Assembly (NCBI RefSeq): GCF_000993805.1
Contig: NZ_CP009961.1
Span: 1,450,453 to 1,514,452 of the forward strand
Direction of reading: 5' to 3'
DNA length: 64,000 bases
DNA from: Thermofilum uzonense
GTDB lineage: Archaea > Thermoproteota > Thermoprotei > Thermofilales > Thermofilaceae
The notes under the pieces are model-generated. The model saw only the letters and a program-made list of their open reading frames with translations, did no database searches and had not been told where the DNA came from. Positions 7,035 through 16,948 of this stretch are shown here, piece after piece. The translations under genes were made by a program, and so were the position numbers. Numbering within the stretch: position 1 is the stretch's first letter; each line of letters begins with the position of its first letter.

Positions 7035-10000
7035 GTGGAGGATAACAATATACATGCTATATTCCGCGAGCTCTGCCCTAACTGCGGCGGGCCTGTGACG
7101 GATCAGAGGCTGGAGAACAGGCTACCCTGCCAGGTCTGCCTCCCCTCGACTAAAACGCTCCGCGGGGCTCCCGACAACCTCTCCACCCCGGAGTACGTCT
7201 CATATATGAAGGATCTTGTTTTACGGCTTGAGAAGAGGGGTCGCGTTGGCAGGTTAGGCGAGGTAGTCAAGCTGGAGGAGGAGCTTTCTAGTTTCATAGA
7301 TTTCTTCGAGAAGGCTGTGGGTAGTAGGCCCTGGTCTGCCCAGGTCACATGGGCTAGGAGGGTTTTAAAGGGCTCCAGCTTCGCGGTCTTAGCGCCAACC
7401 GGAGTCGGGAAGACTGTTTTCGGGCTTACGATGAGCCTCTATCTTGCCTCTAAGGGCGGTAAGGTTTACCTCGTTTTGCCTACCACGACGCTTCTCGGAC
7501 AGGTCTACGATAAGGCCCTACAGTTCGCCTCGAGGGTGGGCTTTGACCGAGAGAGGATAATGGCTTATCACGGAGGACTCTCACCCAAAGAGAGGGAGGA
7601 GGTACTGGACAGGGTGTCTAGGGGTGACTACTCGATTCTTTTAACGACCGCGCAGTTCCTCGCAAGGAACTTCGAGTATCTCAAAGGTGCCAGGTTCGAC
7701 TTTGTATTCGTGGATGACGTTGACTCTGTTTTGAAGTCCTCGAAGAATATTGACAGGATACTTGTCCTGCTAGGCTTCTCGGAGGAGGAGATCTCGACAG
7801 CCTTGGAGCTAGTCACGCTTAGGGCAAGGATGCTGATCATGCAGCGGAACAGGAAGCATGCGGAGAATAATGCTGACGAGCTTGAGAAGCTTCAGTCGAA
7901 GCTTGAATCTATGCTTGCTAGGAGCGGGAAGAAAGGTGTCCTCGTCGTGTCGACAGCCACCGGGCGTGCGAGGGGGCAGAGGGTCAAGCTTTTCCGCGAG
8001 CTCCTTGGCTTCGAGGTCGGCTCTAGGAGCGAGCAGCTGAGGAATGTTCTAGACGTCTATGCTTTGAGTAGCGAGTTGGATTTAACCGATAAAGCAGTGG
8101 AGCTCGTGTCCACTCTGGGACCTGGAGGCCTAGTGTTCTTTCCAATCGGTACACCAGAGGATAAGCTCGCGAAAATGGTCGAGAGGCTTGCGGCAAGGGG
8201 ATTGAAGGCTGAATACGTTTACGGCAAGGCAAAAAGAAACCTGTTAGAGCGTTTTAGCAGCGGGGAAGTAGGAGTTCTTGTCGGTGTTGCGAGTTACTAT
8301 GGCCTTCTCGTGAGGGGCTTGGATTTACCCCACGTCGTCAAGTATGCCGTCTTTGTCGGCGTCCCAAGGTTCAAGTTTAGGCTTGTGCCCGAGGAGCTCA
8401 CGCCGAACAGGCTTTTACAGCTTGCATCGAATCTCGTTTCAATAGTCGAGAAAGGCGATGCCGTGGAGATAAACCGTCTAGTGGCGAACATAAGATCTCG
8501 TATTCTCCAGCTTGACGCCTCTCAGTACAGGGCTCTCCAGGAGTTGTACATGCAGGGGGTGACCAATGGGCGTTATGCTTTTCTCGTGAAGAGCTTGCTG
8601 AGGCTTCGGGACCTTGTGGTAAAATACCTCTCGGATCCATCAGTGCTGGAGAGGCTATCCGAAGAGACTACAGTAAAGATGTTTAGGGAGGAGGGTCAAT
8701 ACTACGTCATACTGCCCGACGTCTACACTTACCTGCAAGCATCCGGGAGGACTTCCAGGCTTTATGCAGGGGGTATCTCGAAAGGGCTTTCGATAATTCT
8801 CGAGAACGACGCTGTGCTCCTAGAGAAATTCTTCAGGGCGATAAGATTCTACACTGGTGAATCACAATGGAAGAAACTCGAGGAGGTAGATCTTGGAAGA
8901 ACAATGGAGGAGGTCTCGCGTGAACGTGAGGTCATCAAGGCCATAATTGAGGGTAGAGCCTCAGCTGCTCTCGCCAAAGATCTCGTCAAGTCTGTGCTAG
9001 TTATTGTCGAGTCACCCACCAAGGCTAAGACAATTGCAAGCTTCTTCGGGAAGCCTAACAGGCGTAGAATGGGGAGTCTCTTCGTATACGAGACCACGAC
9101 GGGAAATAGGATCCTGCAGATCGTCGCGTCGCAAGGCCACGTGTACGACCTTATAACGTCAACGGAGTTCTTCTTCAAGAACTATTCCCTCAACAAGTAC
9201 GGCGTGCTGGTTAATCCCGAAAAGAACGCCTTTGTCCCCGTCTTCACTTCTCTGAAAAAGTGTCTGGATTGCGGGCGCCAGTTCACGGACTACAAGGCAG
9301 ACGGCAACACATACAACGTTGGAGGTAAGGGGTCGACTCTCAAGCGCTGCCCATACTGCGGTAGCGACAGGGTTGTCGACAAGATGGATCTTGTCTTGAA
9401 GCTTCAGGACCTCGCCTACGAGGTGGATGAAGTTCTCCTGGCTACCGACCCGGACACCGAGGGAGAGAAGATTGCCTGGGACATCTACGTTACTTTGAAG
9501 CCCTTCACACGCGTCTTGAGGAGGATAGAGTTCCACGAGATAACGCGTAAGGCCTTTCAGGAGGCTCTCGATAACCCACGCGACGTCAATATGAACCTTG
9601 TGAAGTCCCAGTTTGTCCGTAGGATCGAGGATCGCTGGGTTGGCTTCGCGCTCAGCAAAAAGCTCCAGGAGAACTTCGGGATGACGTGGCTCTCTGCAGG
9701 ACGTGTCCAAACCCCAGTTCTGGGATGGGTTATCGATAGGTACAGGGAGTCCATGAAGAGCGTTAGACCCGTGTTCAAGGTAGTTCTAGAAAACAACGTT
9801 TACCTCATAATAGAGGATGTTCAACTTGACGGCAAGCGTCCGAGCATTGTAGCCAAGGCGCTTCAAGGGAGCGAGGTCATCGTTGAAGAAAAGGCTACCG
9901 AGGAGAAGCTCCTAAACCCGCCACCACCCTACACCACGGACACAATGCTGCGCGACGCGAACGAGTTGCTTGGTATGAGTGCGGACGTCGCCATGAGGGT

Positions 10001-10817
10001 GGCACAGCAGCTCTTCGAAAGCGGCTTGATAACCTATCACAGGACGGATAGCACAAGGGTGTCAGACGCAGGTATAAACGTGGCTAGGACGTATATCTCG
10101 GAGAAGTTTGGATCGGAGATGTTCACTGCCAGGAGGTGGGGGGCTGAGGGGGCCCACGAGTGTATTCGTCCCACGAGGCCCATCGACGCCGAGACGCTGT
10201 CTCTCCAGATTCAGCAGGGGGTGATCCAGCTCCCGATCCAGCTAACGCGTCAACACTTCGCACTGTACAGGCTGATATTTTCAAGGTTTATGGCTAGCCA
10301 GATGATGCCCGCCCGCGTCAAGGAGAAGGTTGTGGAGGTAAAGTCGGAGTACTTCGCAAAGGAGTACCGGTTTGTTGCCGGGGTCGTTGAGGAGGGGTTT
10401 CTGAAGGTTCAGCCTCTACGCCAGGCGTTCAGACTGGAGCCGGGGAGGTACAGGGTCGTCGACGTAGACTATAAGAGAAGGCCTTTGATTCCGCTCTACT
10501 CCCAGGCTGACATTGTGGGCCTCATGAAGGAGAAGAACATAGGCAGGCCGTCGACTTACGCTGAAATCATAAGAAAGCTTTTCGCGCGCAACTACGTTAT
10601 AGAAGTCAAGGGTGGGAAGCTTGTTCCAACCAATCTCGGTCAACGCGTGTACCAGTTCCTCTACGATAACTTCAGGGACTACATATCAGAGGACACGACG
10701 AAGAACATCCTAGAGCGGATGGATGAGGTTGAGAAAGGAGAGCGTGACTATAGGGACGTCCTGAAAGAGTTTTACGGAGAGTTGTTGAAGATCGAAGAGA
10801 CAAGGTGCCGAGTATGA
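7035..10817 (+). CDS. rgy: reverse gyrase
   Basis: Introduces positive supercoils; the hallmark enzyme of hyperthermophiles. The N-terminal zinc finger (C-P-N-C ... C-Q-V-C, residues 14-36) is followed by an SF2 helicase-like domain with Walker A A-P-T-G-V-G-K-T (about 119-126) and V-D-D-V-D in place of DEAD. Then come a Toprim segment V-I-V-E-S-P-T-K-A-K (from about 655), a second zinc finger C-L-D-C ... C-P-Y-C (about 742-780) and the topoisomerase IA active site I-T-Y-H-R-T-D-S-T with its Tyr near residue 1000. Full length at 1260 residues. GTG start; it overlaps the next gene as ATGA. Confidence 0.97.
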   Translation: MEDNNIHAIFRELCPNCGGPVTDQRLENRLPCQVCLPSTKTLRGAPDNLSTPEYVSYMKDLVLRLEKRGRVGRLGEVVKLEEELSSFIDFFEKAVGSRPWSAQVTWARRVLKGSSFAVLAPTGVGKTVFGLTMSLYLASKGGKVYLVLPTTTLLGQVYDKALQFASRVGFDRERIMAYHGGLSPKEREEVLDRVSRGDYSILLTTAQFLARNFEYLKGARFDFVFVDDVDSVLKSSKNIDRILVLLGFSEEEISTALELVTLRARMLIMQRNRKHAENNADELEKLQSKLESMLARSGKKGVLVVSTATGRARGQRVKLFRELLGFEVGSRSEQLRNVLDVYALSSELDLTDKAVELVSTLGPGGLVFFPIGTPEDKLAKMVERLAARGLKAEYVYGKAKRNLLERFSSGEVGVLVGVASYYGLLVRGLDLPHVVKYAVFVGVPRFKFRLVPEELTPNRLLQLASNLVSIVEKGDAVEINRLVANIRSRILQLDASQYRALQELYMQGVTNGRYAFLVKSLLRLRDLVVKYLSDPSVLERLSEETTVKMFREEGQYYVILPDVYTYLQASGRTSRLYAGGISKGLSIILENDAVLLEKFFRAIRFYTGESQWKKLEEVDLGRTMEEVSREREVIKAIIEGRASAALAKDLVKSVLVIVESPTKAKTIASFFGKPNRRRMGSLFVYETTTGNRILQIVASQGHVYDLITSTEFFFKNYSLNKYGVLVNPEKNAFVPVFTSLKKCLDCGRQFTDYKADGNTYNVGGKGSTLKRCPYCGSDRVVDKMDLVLKLQDLAYEVDEVLLATDPDTEGEKIAWDIYVTLKPFTRVLRRIEFHEITRKAFQEALDNPRDVNMNLVKSQFVRRIEDRWVGFALSKKLQENFGMTWLSAGRVQTPVLGWVIDRYRESMKSVRPVFKVVLENNVYLIIEDVQLDGKRPSIVAKALQGSEVIVEEKATEEKLLNPPPPYTTDTMLRDANELLGMSADVAMRVAQQLFESGLITYHRTDSTRVSDAGINVARTYISEKFGSEMFTARRWGAEGAHECIRPTRPIDAETLSLQIQQGVIQLPIQLTRQHFALYRLIFSRFMASQMMPARVKEKVVEVKSEYFAKEYRFVAGVVEEGFLKVQPLRQAFRLEPGRYRVVDVDYKRRPLIPLYSQADIVGLMKEKNIGRPSTYAEIIRKLFARNYVIEVKGGKLVPTNLGQRVYQFLYDNFRDYISEDTTKNILERMDEVEKGERDYRDVLKEFYGELLKIEETRCRV

Positions 10818-11341
10818 ATGGACGTGCATTCTATATAGGGCGCTTCCAACCATTCCATTTGGGCCACCTTAACGCTTTGAAATGGATTCTCTCGCGTGAA
10901 AAAGAGGTAATCATAGGCATAGGCAGCGCACAACAAAGCTTCGAGCCGAAAAACCCGTTCACGGCTGGAGAACGCGCCCTCATGATATGGGAGGCGCTCA
11001 AACAGGAAAACCTGTTGGAGCGGGCCTTAATAGTTATGGTGCCGGACACGTACTCTGAACACTCGAAGTGGATATGCAACATTAGGACGTACGCTCCGAC
11101 CTTCGACACCGCATACACCAACGACGAGCTTTCACGACTACTATTAGAGGAGGCCGGCTACCAAGTGTCGCCCATACCATTCTTCGACAGAGAGAAGTAT
11201 TCCGGGACTTCCATAAGGCTTCTTATGGCTCGAGGCATGCAGTGGCGAGACCTCGTCCCCCAAGCAACAGCCAAGGTAATCGACGCTATAAACGGAGAGC
11301 AAAGGGTTCAAAGGATATATAGGCTCCACGGCATTGTCTAA
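10814..11341 (+). CDS. nicotinamide-nucleotide adenylyltransferase (archaeal NadM type)
   Basis: Joins NMN and ATP to give NAD. The nucleotidyltransferase signature Y-I-G-R-F-Q-P-F-H-L-G-H-L is at residues 5-17 and the second motif Y-S-G-T-S-I-R near residue 137, matching ISTSxxR of the archaeal family. 175 residues is typical. ATG 10814 overlaps the reverse gyrase stop, which implies coupled translation; I see no functional link beyond cotranscription. Confidence 0.93.
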   Translation: MNGRAFYIGRFQPFHLGHLNALKWILSREKEVIIGIGSAQQSFEPKNPFTAGERALMIWEALKQENLLERALIVMVPDTYSEHSKWICNIRTYAPTFDTAYTNDELSRLLLEEAGYQVSPIPFFDREKYSGTSIRLLMARGMQWRDLVPQATAKVIDAINGEQRVQRIYRLHGIV

Positions 11342-11438
11342 CTGCCAGCTGTGGACTGGGGCTGGCTCCCTAAACTCATTCTCAACGCCTGAGTCACAAT
11401 CCTGAGCATTTCTTTCCGAGAACTTTTCCGAGAGAAGG

Positions 11439-11532
11439 TGCGGCCGCCGGGATTTGAACCCGGGTTCTCCGCGCGTGCAGGGCGCTCTGCGGCGTGGAAG
11501 GCCGCCATCCTTCCAGACTAGACCACGGCCGC
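11439..11532 (-). tRNA. tRNA-Gly(TCC) with a probable noncanonical intron
   Basis: The acceptor GCGGCCG/CGGCCGC with discriminator A, an anticodon stem GCGGC/GCCGC with loop CTTCCAC (anticodon TCC) and a T arm CCGGG-TTCAAAT-CCCGG are all visible. Between the anticodon stem and the T stem there are about 25 nt instead of 4-5. tRNA-Gly is not a long-variable-arm tRNA, so an intron of about 20 nt just 3' of the anticodon stem or in the variable loop is the best reading, leaving a mature RNA of about 74 nt. The tRNA-Gly(CCC) gene at 62770 has the same feature. Confidence 0.9.
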
Positions 11533-11652
11533 ACCAGAATTGTAGAGGACTACTTAATTCATATATTTTTCTCTATTCCTGGACGATGAACTGCATCCTG
11601 AGACCGTTCGAAAAGTGACAACTTTAAAAACATGGACTCACCATATAAATCG

Positions 11653-11889
11653 ATGACGGCTACTGCTTACGTTCTTATTAATTGTGACATAGGCAAGGAG
11701 AGAGCTGTTTTAGAAGAGCTACGGAAGGTTCCAGGCGTTATAGAGGCCAACCTCCTTTACGGCGTCTATGATATAATAGTCAAGATATCGGGAAAGGATG
11801 AGCGCGAGGTTCGCGAGACGGTTTTAACGAAGATTAGGCTTCTCCCGGGCGTCAAGCGAACCCTGACGATGCCGGTCGTAGAGGTCTAG
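11653..11889 (+). CDS. stand-alone Lrp/AsnC ligand-binding (RAM) domain protein
   Basis: A 78-residue protein consisting only of the RAM (ACT-like) effector domain of Lrp/AsnC regulators: Y-V-L-I-N-C-D-I-G at the first strand, then P-G-V-I-E-A-N-L-L-Y-G-V-Y-D-I-I-V-K and the terminal strand ending P-V-V-E-V. No DNA-binding helix-turn-helix is present. Such proteins bind amino acids and may modulate full-length Lrp paralogues. The start at ATG 11653 is preferred over the ATG at 11632 because the domain begins there. Confidence 0.85.
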   Translation: MTATAYVLINCDIGKERAVLEELRKVPGVIEANLLYGVYDIIVKISGKDEREVRETVLTKIRLLPGVKRTLTMPVVEV

Positions 11890-11979
11890 GTTGGGAAAAG
11901 TTTTTATTAGTGTTTTTAGAGCCCTCCCCCCGACGTTAAGCCTTCACCGCATATAACAGTGTTTTCTAGGTCTCAACAC

Positions 11980-12777
11980 ATGCGATGCAGCGAGTGCGGT
12001 GGATTAGTGGTTTTTGACCCGAGGGGGCATTATGTTTGTACGTCCTGCGGTAAGGTTATACAGCAGGGCTTCGATGATACAGTTCGATTCTCTGAGGGCT
12101 CCCAGGCTCGAAAGGCCGTTTTAAAGCTGGATCCACGCTTGAAACAGCTTAACGATGTAGTCACGGGACGTTTTTCTACAGGCCATGCCTGGAGAATACT
12201 ATCCGCGGTCTCACTGGACTTCAACTTGACCCATGAGACACGTACACGTATCATTGAAGAATACGAGATCTTGTTGAGACGTGCCGCTAAGAACGGGTTG
12301 AGGATCTGGAAGAAGTCGGCGCTCCTAGCTTTTCTTGTATATTTTGAGGTCAAGCGGTCGAGGCCCAGGACGGGATTAAGGGAGGTTGTAAAGGTCTTTC
12401 GGCTACGCGGCTTTAAGCTCAGTACAGGAGACTTGATACACATAATACCGGTTGTCCGCGCGCTGGGCTTTCTTCATGACGGGTGGGACGGCGAGTTGGA
12501 AGAGCTTCTAGAGAAGGTTGCCGCAATAGCTCCAAGGGAGGAAGTCAGAAGGCATGTTAGATTAATACTTGGCCGCATTAGACGCTTCTCGACGGGTAGG
12601 AGTAGGCGAAATGTTCTAGCCGCGGTTATAGCTGTCGTATTGAATCGGCTAGATGTTAGGTTGAATCTTTATTTTATCTCAAAGGCACTAGGAATACCCT
12701 ATAGTTCTTTGCGTGCCAATGTAGCGCTGGTAGAGTCACTCCTTCTCGAAACTGGTCTCGAGCAATACGTTGGCTAG
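11980..12777 (+). CDS. TFB-like protein (zinc ribbon plus helical cyclin-like region)
   Basis: The N terminus is a TFIIB-type zinc ribbon, M-R-C-S-E-C-G-G-L-V-V-F-D ... Y-V-C-T-S-C-G-K-V-I, followed by about 220 mainly helical residues in two blocks that resemble degenerate cyclin folds. The B-reader/linker and the repeat signatures of a standard TFB are not recognisable, so it is probably a divergent paralogue or a TFB-derived protein rather than the main initiation factor. ATG 11980 is chosen because it starts directly at the ribbon. It overlaps its convergent neighbour by 42 nt. Confidence 0.7.
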   Translation: MRCSECGGLVVFDPRGHYVCTSCGKVIQQGFDDTVRFSEGSQARKAVLKLDPRLKQLNDVVTGRFSTGHAWRILSAVSLDFNLTHETRTRIIEEYEILLRRAAKNGLRIWKKSALLAFLVYFEVKRSRPRTGLREVVKVFRLRGFKLSTGDLIHIIPVVRALGFLHDGWDGELEELLEKVAAIAPREEVRRHVRLILGRIRRFSTGRSRRNVLAAVIAVVLNRLDVRLNLYFISKALGIPYSSLRANVALVESLLLETGLEQYVG

Positions 12778-13278
12778 CCTCTTAAAGAATTCTGTACAGG
12801 GTAACAGGCACAAGAAGCCTTTCCAGTGACCATATATAACCCAGCTTTCATTAAGGGGGCACTCTTTTAGCGCAACGAGTGATAAAAGATCCTCTTCACC
12901 ATCCACATATACTATGCTCTTTCTATCCTTCTTTGCCTCCTCAATTGCACTTTTAATAGCCTCTATGCATTCTTGAGAAATCGTACCTGGGTCATTAACG
13001 CAATTATAGGAGTTCGCCGCGACAACACCTTGAATGCGCATGCTGCGTCTAGTCTTACCGTCTACCACAGCCACATCGCTACGCCCGTAAGCGGCAAAGT
13101 TGTAAGAGACGACGTCGCCAACCGTGATGAGTAAGGGCTCAGGACCGCAAAGCCCCAAATCCTTGATAAGCTGGATGGAAAAGCGGATGGACTCCGGCGG
13201 CTCTCTGAATACAAGGAAGCCCCAACCATAAGAAAGCGCTTGGCGTGCCTCATTTTTCAAGACCAGCCTTGTATTCAC
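12736..13278 (-). CDS. GTP-dependent dephospho-CoA kinase (DUF359 family)
   Basis: Matches the archaeal DUF359 family, shown in Thermococcus to phosphorylate dephospho-CoA with GTP as the last step of CoA synthesis. Visible motifs are V-G-D-V-V-S-Y-N, D-V-A-V-V-D-G-K-T-R-R and V-D-G-E-E-D-L-L-S-L-V-A. At 180 residues it is full length. GTG start at 13278. It converges on the TFB-like gene with a 42-nt overlap, so both 3' ends are coding on two strands. Confidence 0.88.
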   Translation of the reverse strand: MNTRLVLKNEARQALSYGWGFLVFREPPESIRFSIQLIKDLGLCGPEPLLITVGDVVSYNFAAYGRSDVAVVDGKTRRSMRIQGVVAANSYNCVNDPGTISQECIEAIKSAIEEAKKDRKSIVYVDGEEDLLSLVALKECPLNESWVIYGHWKGFLCLLPCTEFFKRLANVLLETSFEKE

Positions 13279-13364
13279 AAAAACCTAAGGGAGGAAGCAT
13301 CATGATAAGCTTTGTTGAAGGGATCAAGGGTTGGCTCGAAAATTGTATTGGGGTAAACCTGGGA

Positions 13365-13470
13365 GGGCCCGGACCGGGATTTGAACCCGGGTTCACTGGC
13401 TCTCTGCGCGCTGCCTGTGGGTTCGCGCTCCACAGGCCAGCGTGTTATCCAGGCTACACCATCCGGGCCC
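13365..13470 (-). tRNA. tRNA-His(GTG) with a canonical 37/38 intron
   Basis: The gene encodes the extra 5' G (G-1, at 13470) opposite C73, the tRNA-His identity pair. Anticodon stem CTGGC/GCCAG encloses loop C-T-G-T-G-G, then a 28-nt intron (13402-13429), then A38. The T arm CCGGG-TTCAAAT-CCCGG and acceptor pair fully. The intron itself contains a complementary pair of GC-rich segments expected for the bulge-helix-bulge splice motif. Confidence 0.93.
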
Positions 13471-13556
13471 CTGTTAACCGGATTTTTAGGAAAATTTATG
13501 GTTTTCGGGTTTTCCCGACGGCACGTTTTAATCTATATGCATGATTTGAACCCGGG

Positions 13557-14384
13557 TTGTTGGTGGTGGAGTGCCTTAGGAGGGCGTACTCTCTAAGATT
13601 TCGTAAACAACTAGGGCAACACATGCTCGTCGATGAGAGGTTTGCCTCGATGTTTGCAGAGGTCGTGGATGAGGGTAGCGTTGTGTACGAGATAGGCTGC
13701 GGGCTCGGAAGCTTGACTTTGCCTTTATCGAGGGTCGCAAGCTACGTTTTTTGTAGCGAGATTGACCCCTCACTCGTAAAACTTCTCAAGGAATGTAGAG
13801 GGGGGATGGGGAAAGTAGATGTTGTTCTAACGGATGCAGTCTTCTTTACAACTAGTAAAAGTAGACACGTTGTCGTCTCGAATACTCCCTTTTATCTCTC
13901 CTCAAGAATTATAGCAATGCTTTGCCGTGACGCCTCCCTGGTTTACGCGGTTCTAGGTATTCAGAGAGAGGTGGGTGAGAGAATGCTTGCCCCTCCCGGA
14001 ACAAGTATTTATGGAAGGCTCTCCATACTTACACAGCTATGCTTCTCAGTCGAGAAACTATTCACGATACCACGTGAAGCCTACAAGCCCAGGCCTCACG
14101 TTGAGACCGTTGTGGTGAAGCTGATACCCCGGAAGGAGCTCTCACCTGAAAGCATTGAAGCCGTTGAGTCCTTCACAAGATCAGTATTCCCTTATAGGAG
14201 AAAGAAACTCTCGACGGGTATAGTTCTGGGATATGGGCTTAAAAAGGAAGAGGTGCGCAGGATCTTGAGCGAGTCGGGTGTAGATCCGGATAAAAGGGTA
14301 GACGAGATTTCGCCCGACGAAGCTTTAAGCTTAGCACTAAAATTTTCTCTTACAAGCCGAGGGCTTTCAACTCCTCGGGGGTGA
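13557..14384 (+). CDS. rsmA: 16S rRNA dimethyladenosine transferase (RsmA/KsgA/Dim1)
   Basis: Dimethylates two adjacent adenines in the 3' terminal helix of 16S rRNA. The N-terminal [12 protein letters not shown], the SAM motif [11 protein letters not shown] and the catalytic loop S-N-T-P-F-Y (for NxPF/Y) are present. A TATA-like run (CGTTTTAATC, about 13524-13533) suggests a leaderless message starting at TTG 13557 or the GTG codons at 13563/13566; the exact start is undecided. It overlaps L37Ae (convergent) by 35 nt. Confidence 0.92.
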   Translation: MLVVECLRRAYSLRFRKQLGQHMLVDERFASMFAEVVDEGSVVYEIGCGLGSLTLPLSRVASYVFCSEIDPSLVKLLKECRGGMGKVDVVLTDAVFFTTSKSRHVVVSNTPFYLSSRIIAMLCRDASLVYAVLGIQREVGERMLAPPGTSIYGRLSILTQLCFSVEKLFTIPREAYKPRPHVETVVVKLIPRKELSPESIEAVESFTRSVFPYRRKKLSTGIVLGYGLKKEEVRRILSESGVDPDKRVDEISPDEALSLALKFSLTSRGLSTPRG

Positions 14385-14622
14385 AGGTTCTACCTGACTC
14401 GGTTCGCGGGAGGTATGCTCCGCCCGCAAATGTGTAGCCACACTTCTTGCAGGACCATATCCCGATGCTAATCCTCCTCAGACTTCCCACTGTTTGGCAC
14501 CTTGGGCATCTATGCTTGGCCTTCATCTTGCTCTCAATGGCAGCCGTTTTTTTGCGCAGTGTAGCGCCATAGCGCGCACCAAACCTCCCAGCTCTTCCAA
14601 CGATTTTTGTATGCTTACCCAT
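14350..14622 (-). CDS. rpl37ae: 50S ribosomal protein L37Ae
   Basis: Small zinc-ribbon ribosomal protein. [15 protein letters not shown] at the start and the C-P-R-C ... C-K-K-C zinc ribbon define it. 90 residues from ATG 14622; the eight residues upstream are not part of the family. Its place downstream of rrp42 is typical of the archaeal exosome superoperon. Confidence 0.95.
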   Translation of the reverse strand: MGKHTKIVGRAGRFGARYGATLRKKTAAIESKMKAKHRCPRCQTVGSLRRISIGIWSCKKCGYTFAGGAYLPRTESGRTFTPEELKALGL

Positions 14623-14667
14623 AAAGCATCGCCTTTTAGGGTTCAATCCCGCTGAATATATTTTTTA

Positions 14668-15495
14668 TCATTGCTCCTGACTACTAATCGGAGGCAGCTT
14701 TTCGAACAGCTTCTTCGATACCTCTATCGCCATGTCTCTGGCTCGAAGCAACTCGCTTGGCTTTATAGAGCCGTCACCGCTCTTTTGGATAGCGGAGATC
14801 TTCCCGTCTTCTGTTACACCGAATGTTATTTTTGCATCACAGACGAGCTCCTCTTCTAGGCTGGGGTCGACGACCATATAATCCCCGATTTTTGCCAGGG
14901 TTACGTAGACTATCCTACTACGCACAGGCAAGGGGACTTTCTCCTCTAGGATTGTTATCCTCCCGTTTTCAACCGTGGTCTTAGGCATTTTAGAGTTGAG
15001 CAGGGCGCTCATCGCGGCTAGACCAGCAGCGTCGAGAATATTGCCCGCGTGGTCGAGAGGATATATGTCTACGAAGACAGCCCAAACTTTGGAGCCTGGA
15101 ATGATAGAAAGTTTCTGCATGTCTATAACCTCGGCACTTCTAAGGCCACGGTCAACAACCCTAGCAAGCTCTATGTCCTCCTCTCCTGGAGGGCCAGGCT
15201 CGAAGAAGGGTGAAGCTAAGGGTGAAAGCTCCGCATTGACTATCAGGACTCCTTCGTCTGGAGTGTCCCCGAAGGGGGAGCTTAGACCTAGCTTGACGCC
15301 TGCAATCACCCTAGTTTCACCGAGTTGTACGAGTGCGGAGCCCTCAGCCTTGCCTATTATCCCCGTCTGAATGGTAATTTGTCTGACTTCCTCGGGACTT
15401 CTCCCGTCGAGTCTTTCTCCCTTCCTGAGCGATGCTAGTAGAAGCTCTTTTTTAATTACAGGTAGCACTCGAAGCCTAGAAGCTTCATCACTCAC
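14668..15495 (-). CDS. rrp42: exosome complex subunit Rrp42
   Basis: Non-catalytic RNase PH-like subunit of the archaeal exosome ring, pairing with Rrp41 for phosphorolytic 3' to 5' RNA decay and tailing. D-G-R-S-P-E-E-V-R near residue 30, [13 protein letters not shown] and the late D-G-S-I-K-P-S-E-L identify the Rrp42 branch. 275 residues is normal. Its start overlaps the rrp41 stop by 8 nt. Confidence 0.95.
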   Translation of the reverse strand: MSDEASRLRVLPVIKKELLLASLRKGERLDGRSPEEVRQITIQTGIIGKAEGSALVQLGETRVIAGVKLGLSSPFGDTPDEGVLIVNAELSPLASPFFEPGPPGEEDIELARVVDRGLRSAEVIDMQKLSIIPGSKVWAVFVDIYPLDHAGNILDAAGLAAMSALLNSKMPKTTVENGRITILEEKVPLPVRSRIVYVTLAKIGDYMVVDPSLEEELVCDAKITFGVTEDGKISAIQKSGDGSIKPSELLRARDMAIEVSKKLFEKLPPISSQEQ

Positions 15496-16234
15496 TCTCA
15501 GTCACCTCTTGCCTAATCGACTCATACTTGCTTTTTAACGCTTTCACCTGTTCCTCGTATATTCTCTTGATCGGCTTGGAGACCATGGATAATGCCCTTT
15601 CTATCTCCTCAGGGGTGAAGACTCCATCCGCCTGTATCAGAGTAACTTCTCCTAGCTTTGGCATCATGGCTATAGGCATGTCCCCGTCTCCGTGTTGATC
15701 CTCGAGACCATTAATGTCGAGAACCAGTATGTCCCCTATTTTTCCCACGGCTATAGCTGCTACGAGGTCTCTCATCGCTATTCCAGCGTCTGCAAGGGCT
15801 ACGGCTGCCGCGATTATACTGGCTGTTCTGGTTCCCCCGTCCGCCTCGAGGATGTTGATAAACACGTCTATCGTCGTCCTGGGGTATTCGTTGAGGAATA
15901 TGGCGGGGGTCAAGGCCTCCCGTATGACCTTTGAGAGTTCTATCTCGCGTCGGGAAGGCTGCGGGCTCTTCCTCTCAGCGACGCTGAATGGAAGCATCGA
16001 ATATTTGCAGCGGAGTATGGCTCTGTCGCTTAGAGCCTCATGGCGCGGAGTTACCTCTCGAGGTCCATATACGGCGGCTATAACCTTGTTATTGCCGAGC
16101 TCCACATAGGCTGAGCCGTCAGCGTTTCTAAGAACCCCGGCCTCTATTTTCAACGGTCTCATCTCGTCAGGCAATCGCCCATCGCTTCTCCTTCCGTTCT
16201 CGTCTAGCAGTTTCACGTTTTTATTCCTCGTCAT
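15488..16234 (-). CDS. rrp41: exosome complex catalytic subunit Rrp41
   Basis: Catalytic RNase PH-like exosome subunit. [13 protein letters not shown] near the N terminus, [10 protein letters not shown] and the active-site region [15 protein letters not shown], with the catalytic Asp, are all visible. 248 residues. It overlaps rrp4 by 4 nt and rrp42 by 8 nt, so the three subunits are translationally coupled. Confidence 0.96.
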   Translation of the reverse strand: MTRNKNVKLLDENGRRSDGRLPDEMRPLKIEAGVLRNADGSAYVELGNNKVIAAVYGPREVTPRHEALSDRAILRCKYSMLPFSVAERKSPQPSRREIELSKVIREALTPAIFLNEYPRTTIDVFINILEADGGTRTASIIAAAVALADAGIAMRDLVAAIAVGKIGDILVLDINGLEDQHGDGDMPIAMMPKLGEVTLIQADGVFTPEEIERALSMVSKPIKRIYEEQVKALKSKYESIRQEVTESE

Positions 16235-16929
16235 TCTCCCAGCCTCTCCTTTATAAACTCCTTAATCCTATCCGTCAAGCCCGATATATGAGCTTCTGCG
16301 TCTATCTTCTTTATAACCAGGACAGCTATCTCCTCCTTCAAGGGGTCACTACCTACCACAACAACCCTGCCGTTTTGACCGACTATGAGTTGAACCCCGA
16401 GCATCTCCTCAATCATAGAGATCATAGACCCCTTCTTACCGATTATCCGTGCGACCTTCTGAGGACTGATCTCCACCAGTGACCCCCTCGGGATTTTACC
16501 CAGCTTTGACTCCCTAATACTGACTACCGGGTCCTTTGTGAAGTCAAAGGAGACTATCTTAGCGAGTATCAAGTCGCCCTCATCGAGGATTCTTGCAAGC
16601 TCGTTGCGGGAGATGTTGACAGGCTTGGAGGTCACCTCGCTCACGGGAAGAACGGCAGTGTAGGGAGAGTTGATGTCGACAACCCAGTTAGTAAAACCCA
16701 CCTCCACGATTTTCCCGATGACCTTGTGGCCCTCAACGGGTATATATTTTCCTTTAAGAGGAATTATCCGTGCGACCTTTCTCTCCTCGTCAACGTACAC
16801 TACCCCTAGTACCTTAGAGAAGAATTTCTTGTTTACGCGGTAGACATGTCCTTCAATGCTCACCTTTCCCGCCTCGCCTACAGGCTCACCTGGGACTACT
16901 ATCTGCCTATCCTTAACGTAGAGGTTCAC
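16231..16929 (-). CDS. rrp4: exosome RNA-binding cap subunit Rrp4
   Basis: Cap protein that feeds RNA into the exosome ring. It has the N-terminal domain, an S1 domain (about residues 65-140; [15 protein letters not shown]) and a C-terminal KH domain with the I-G-K-K-G-S-M-I loop. 232 residues is normal. It lies 19 nt downstream of the SBDS gene on the same strand. Confidence 0.95.
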   Translation of the reverse strand: MNLYVKDRQIVVPGEPVGEAGKVSIEGHVYRVNKKFFSKVLGVVYVDEERKVARIIPLKGKYIPVEGHKVIGKIVEVGFTNWVVDINSPYTAVLPVSEVTSKPVNISRNELARILDEGDLILAKIVSFDFTKDPVVSIRESKLGKIPRGSLVEISPQKVARIIGKKGSMISMIEEMLGVQLIVGQNGRVVVVGSDPLKEEIAVLVIKKIDAEAHISGLTDRIKEFIKERLGE

Positions 16930-16948
16930 CTCAAACCACCCCTGCCAG

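Noticed and set aside
13302-13544. Small ORF starting after GGGAGGAAGCATC near 13302
   Set aside because: It runs straight through the antisense of tRNA-His and has no protein-like character beyond its first 20 residues.
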